Program-made: the position numbers and the translations under genes
In this document: piece by piece, positions 8,799 to 10,584 of the stretch
How positions within the stretch are numbered: the first letter of the stretch is position 1
Layout: every line of letters begins with the position of its first letter
DNA from: Deltaproteobacteria bacterium
Lineage (GTDB): Bacteria > Myxococcota_A > Polyangia > Haliangiales > Haliangiaceae
DNA: 10,584 nucleotides
Assembly: GCA_013813945.1 (NCBI GenBank)
Contig: JACCQV010000794.1
Span: 1-10,584, forward strand
Direction of reading: 5' to 3'
The notes under the pieces: generated by a model
What the model was told of the DNA's origin: nothing
Databases searched by the model: none
Seen by the model: only the letters and a program-made list of their open reading frames with translations

Positions 8799-8806
8799 TT
8801 CCATGG

Positions 8807-9652
8807 ATGTCGCTGCGGTCCCTCCTCGCACTGATGATCGCGGCGGGAGTGGCCTACACCCCGTCGCCGTCGTCGGCGGAGACCACGACGACCCGATCAA
8901 AGATCGAAGCCTCGACCAAGAAGTCGAAGTCGAAGTCGAAGGCGAAGTCGAAGATCAAGAAGAAGAAAAAGAAGTCGAAGAAGAAGAAGAAGAAGTCACG
9001 CAAGAAACTGATCTCGCGCACCCCGTCGAAGTCGAGCCTGCGCCGCACCGACAACATGCCGCTCGGCTACGAATGGCCGCCGAACAAGAAGATGCTCGCG
9101 GCGGAGAAGGCCTGTCAGACCGAGCTCGATGTCGCGGGCGTCGATTGGAAACCGGCGAAGCCCGAGGGTCGAATCGTCGCAGCGCTGACCGTCACCGATG
9201 CGGACGGCACGATGACTCTCGGCGGCATCAAGTACACGAGCCACTATCGCAGGGGGCCCCACAAGCTCGACTGCCAGCTCGCCCTCGCGTTGCACCATTT
9301 CGGCCCCGACCTTCATGCTGCTGGCGTTCGCAGCGTGAAGTTCGGCAGCATCTTTCGGTGGACCAACGTGCGCGTCAACGGTGAGACCAAGAACATCCTG
9401 TCGCGCCACGCGCTGGGCATCGCGATGGACATCGTGTCGTTCACCGACGAGACCGGGCGCGAGGCGAATGTCGAAACGGATTATCCGACCGGTGATCCGC
9501 TGTTGCTCGCCGTCGAGGCGGCAGCAGAGGCGAGCGGCAAGTTCCGCGTCTTGCTCACGCCCAAGAACGATCCCGTCTCGCACCGCGATCACTTTCACAT
9601 CGAGGTCGCGGTCGACTACACGCGCTCTCACCACACGGCCGCACTTCCGTGA
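8807..9652 (+). CDS. Secreted extensin-like (LAS-type) zinc metallopeptidase with polylysine stretch
   Basis: Probably an exported zinc hydrolase acting on peptidoglycan peptides or other envelope material. The 281 residues start with a signal peptide (1-24: MSLR, hydrophobic core LLALMIAAGVA, cleavage near PSSA). A very basic low-complexity stretch follows (about 38-67), with Lys-Ser repeats and then two runs of six lysines. The catalytic domain spans about 85-270 and resembles the bacterial extensin-like C-terminal family, related to M15/LAS peptidases. SRHALGIAMD supplies H201 and D208 in the HxxxxxxD spacing, and HRDHFHIEV supplies the terminal HxH pair (H262, H264), the usual zinc-ligand set. 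Cys103 and Cys156 could form a disulfide after export. The ATG at 8807 has a ribosome binding site and gives the signal peptide. The stop overlaps the start of the M28 gene, so the two are co-transcribed. Cleavage specificity is unknown; D-Ala-D-Ala or L-Ala-D-Glu type bonds are possible by family analogy. Confidence 0.9.
   Translation: MSLRSLLALMIAAGVAYTPSPSSAETTTTRSKIEASTKKSKSKSKAKSKIKKKKKKSKKKKKKSRKKLISRTPSKSSLRRTDNMPLGYEWPPNKKMLAAEKACQTELDVAGVDWKPAKPEGRIVAALTVTDADGTMTLGGIKYTSHYRRGPHKLDCQLALALHHFGPDLHAAGVRSVKFGSIFRWTNVRVNGETKNILSRHALGIAMDIVSFTDETGREANVETDYPTGDPLLLAVEAAAEASGKFRVLLTPKNDPVSHRDHFHIEVAVDYTRSHHTAALP
8917..9008 (+). repeat. Purine-rich low-complexity tract encoding the Lys/Ser run
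   Basis: Inside the peptidase gene the hexamer AAGTCG is repeated in tandem from 8921 (three exact copies, one AAGGCG variant, another exact copy). Runs of AAG codons with one AAA follow. The plus strand is almost all purine between about 8951 and 9008, interrupted only by short TC or C bases. It is much poorer in G+C than the rest of the window. Slippage-type length variation between strains is plausible. Confidence 0.85.
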
Positions 9653-10467
9653 AGCTCGCCGCGCTGCTGCTGGCGCTCGCCGCGTGTGACGGCTCGTCCA
9701 TGGACTCGCCCGATGCCGGTACCGACGGCGCCGTGGGCTCCGATGCGCCGCCTGGCTGCACGCGTCCCGCGATCGATGCCACCTGGTTGCAGAGCCAGCT
9801 GACGAGCTGGGTGGCAGGGCTGGCGAGCGCACCACGCGCAACCTCGACCCAGCGCACCACGGCGCGGACGTACCTGATGAACCAGCTCGCCACGATCGGC
9901 TGGACTGCGCAGCTCCACATGTACACGACGGGCGCGAACGTCCACGTCACGATCCCGGCGACCATGGGCACGGGGAAGGAGATCCTCGTCGGTGCCCACT
10001 TCGACACGGTCACGAACAGCCCCGGCGCGAACGACAACGCGAGCGGGGTCGCGGTGGTCCTGGCCGTCGCGCGCTACCTCGTGGATGTCCCGTGCCGCAC
10101 CGCGCCCGTGACCATCGTGCTGTTCGATGGGGAGGAGAACGGGCTGCTCGGCAGTCGGGCCTACGCACCGACCAAGACCGCCGCGAATGTCCGCGCGGTC
10201 CATACGATCGATCAGGTCGCGTGGGATCAGGACAACGATCTTCGCTTCGAGCTCGAGGCACCCACGCCGACCCTGGAGGCGGAGTACCGGGCCGCGGCGC
10301 AGGTCGTCGGTGCGCTCGTCACGACGGTGCCGACCGAGGGTACCGACCACCAGGCGTTTCGCGAGCGCGGCTTCGCGGCGATCGGGCTGACCGAGGAGTA
10401 CGTGGGTGGTGACACGTCGCCGCACCGCCACCTCGCGGGCGACACGCCGGCCACCGTCGATACGTAA
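9649..10467 (+). CDS. M28 family zinc aminopeptidase, lipoprotein
   Basis: A di-zinc exopeptidase of the M28 (aminopeptidase S/Y-like) family, expected to trim N-terminal residues of peptides outside the cytoplasm. The 272 residues begin with a short lipoprotein signal ending in the lipobox LAAC (C13). An Asp/Ala/Gly/Ser-rich linker (14-36) follows. The M28 core shows the full metal site: GAHFDT (H117, catalytic D119), GANDNASG (bridging D129), DGEENGLLGS (E162 as general base, E163 as ligand), HTIDQ (D188) and HLAGDT (H261). The start is GTG at 9649, overlapping the previous stop as GTGA, so translation is probably coupled. An alternative start would lose the lipobox. The protein stops only 11 residues after the last ligand His, so the usual C-terminal helix of about 20-30 residues seems absent. 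Neither other frame downstream clearly restores it. Substrate is unknown; serving peptide scavenging together with the preceding hydrolase is a guess. Confidence 0.93.
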   Translation: MKLAALLLALAACDGSSMDSPDAGTDGAVGSDAPPGCTRPAIDATWLQSQLTSWVAGLASAPRATSTQRTTARTYLMNQLATIGWTAQLHMYTTGANVHVTIPATMGTGKEILVGAHFDTVTNSPGANDNASGVAVVLAVARYLVDVPCRTAPVTIVLFDGEENGLLGSRAYAPTKTAANVRAVHTIDQVAWDQDNDLRFELEAPTPTLEAEYRAAAQVVGALVTTVPTEGTDHQAFRERGFAAIGLTEEYVGGDTSPHRHLAGDTPATVDT

Positions 10468-10478
10468 CTGTCCGAGCA

Positions 10479-10494
10479 TCGACGTCGCCGTCGA
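10479..10494. terminator. Possible short hairpin between convergent genes
   Basis: TCGACG and CGTCGA form a perfect 6-bp inverted repeat around the loop TCGC. It lies 11 bases after the M28 stop and before the end of the presumed gene on the other strand. There is no T-run on either side, so at best it is a weak, bidirectional terminator. Such short palindromes are frequent in this DNA. Confidence 0.2.
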
Positions 10495-10515
10495 GGAATC
10501 GCGGCGTTGCGTGGC

Positions 10516-10584
10516 TCAGGGCGTAGGGGCCGGCGCAGAATCGTCCGGCGGTCGCCAGCGGTGGGGCAGCAAGTTGATGATGTC
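10516..10584 (-). CDS. C-terminal end of an unidentified minus-strand gene (partial)
   Basis: Read from the right edge on the minus strand, one frame gives 22 residues, DIINLLPHRWRPPDDSAPAP followed by TP, then TGA (complement of 10516-10518). Eighteen of the 22 third codon positions are G or C, far more than in the other two minus frames, which matches the codon bias of the other genes. The Pro/Asp/Ala-rich tail looks like a natural protein end. If real, it converges on the M28 gene with a 48-bp gap (10468-10515). No family can be named from so few residues. Confidence 0.42.
   Translation of the reverse strand, partial: DIINLLPHRWRPPDDSAPAPTP

Noticed and set aside
8803..8805. ATG at 8803 as the start of the plus-strand gene
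   Set aside because: It lies too close to the TAAGG motif and opens the acidic shadow frame without signal peptide or catalytic residues.
8921..8998. Repeat tract considered as a CRISPR array or regulatory iteron set
   Set aside because: The units are six bases with no spacers and stay in frame with the Lys/Ser coding sequence.
8854..9057. Phe-rich minus-strand frame that looks like membrane segments
   Set aside because: The F/D runs are only the reverse complement of the AAG/TCG lysine-serine repeat.
8996..9841. 281-codon minus-strand frame opposite the peptidase and M28 genes, and the 283-codon frame at 9628-10479
   Set aside because: No recognisable motif. The plus-strand genes have signal peptides and complete metal sites.

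Overview
The window reads as a GC-rich bacterial chromosome segment, about two thirds G+C in a sampled line. Several traits suggest a myxobacterium (Myxococcota, perhaps close to Haliangium/Kofleriaceae): a Hanks-type kinase with the short GEGGMGVVYRAEH-like N-lobe common there, lipoproteins with Asp/Ala/Gly-rich linkers after the lipobox Cys, and strongly GC-biased third codon positions. This placement is an inference from style, not from a marker gene.

Layout from left to right. Positions 1-1557 (+) hold the 3' part of a SulP/SLC26 anion transporter with a C-terminal STAS domain; its first membrane helices lie outside the window. Its end overlaps, tail to tail by 17 bp, the end of a minus-strand operon. 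That operon runs from 8776 down to 1541. It holds a giant 2055-residue protein with no signal peptide, a possible alpha-2-macroglobulin-like beta-sandwich region between helical regions, and no thioester motif. Fifteen bases later comes a 350-residue membrane-anchored Ser/Thr kinase. Diverging from the giant gene across only 30 bp is a plus-strand pair. The first gene (8807-9652) is a secreted extensin-like/LAS-type metallopeptidase with a long polylysine stretch behind its signal peptide. The second (9649-10467) is a lipoprotein M28 zinc aminopeptidase, overlapping the first as GTGA. The last 69 bases probably hold the C-terminal codons of another minus-strand gene.

How the genes may work together: the giant protein and the kinase are almost certainly co-transcribed and may be translationally coupled. 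The kinase has almost no extracytoplasmic part and so no sensor of its own. A working idea is that the giant protein senses, scaffolds or is the substrate of this kinase. The plus-strand pair looks like an envelope or extracellular hydrolase module (one cell-wall-type and one peptide-type zinc hydrolase). The giant-protein/kinase pair is the best candidate here for an undescribed system. No RNA genes, CRISPR arrays, insertion sequences or attachment sites were seen, and no gene-free stretch exceeds 300 bases.
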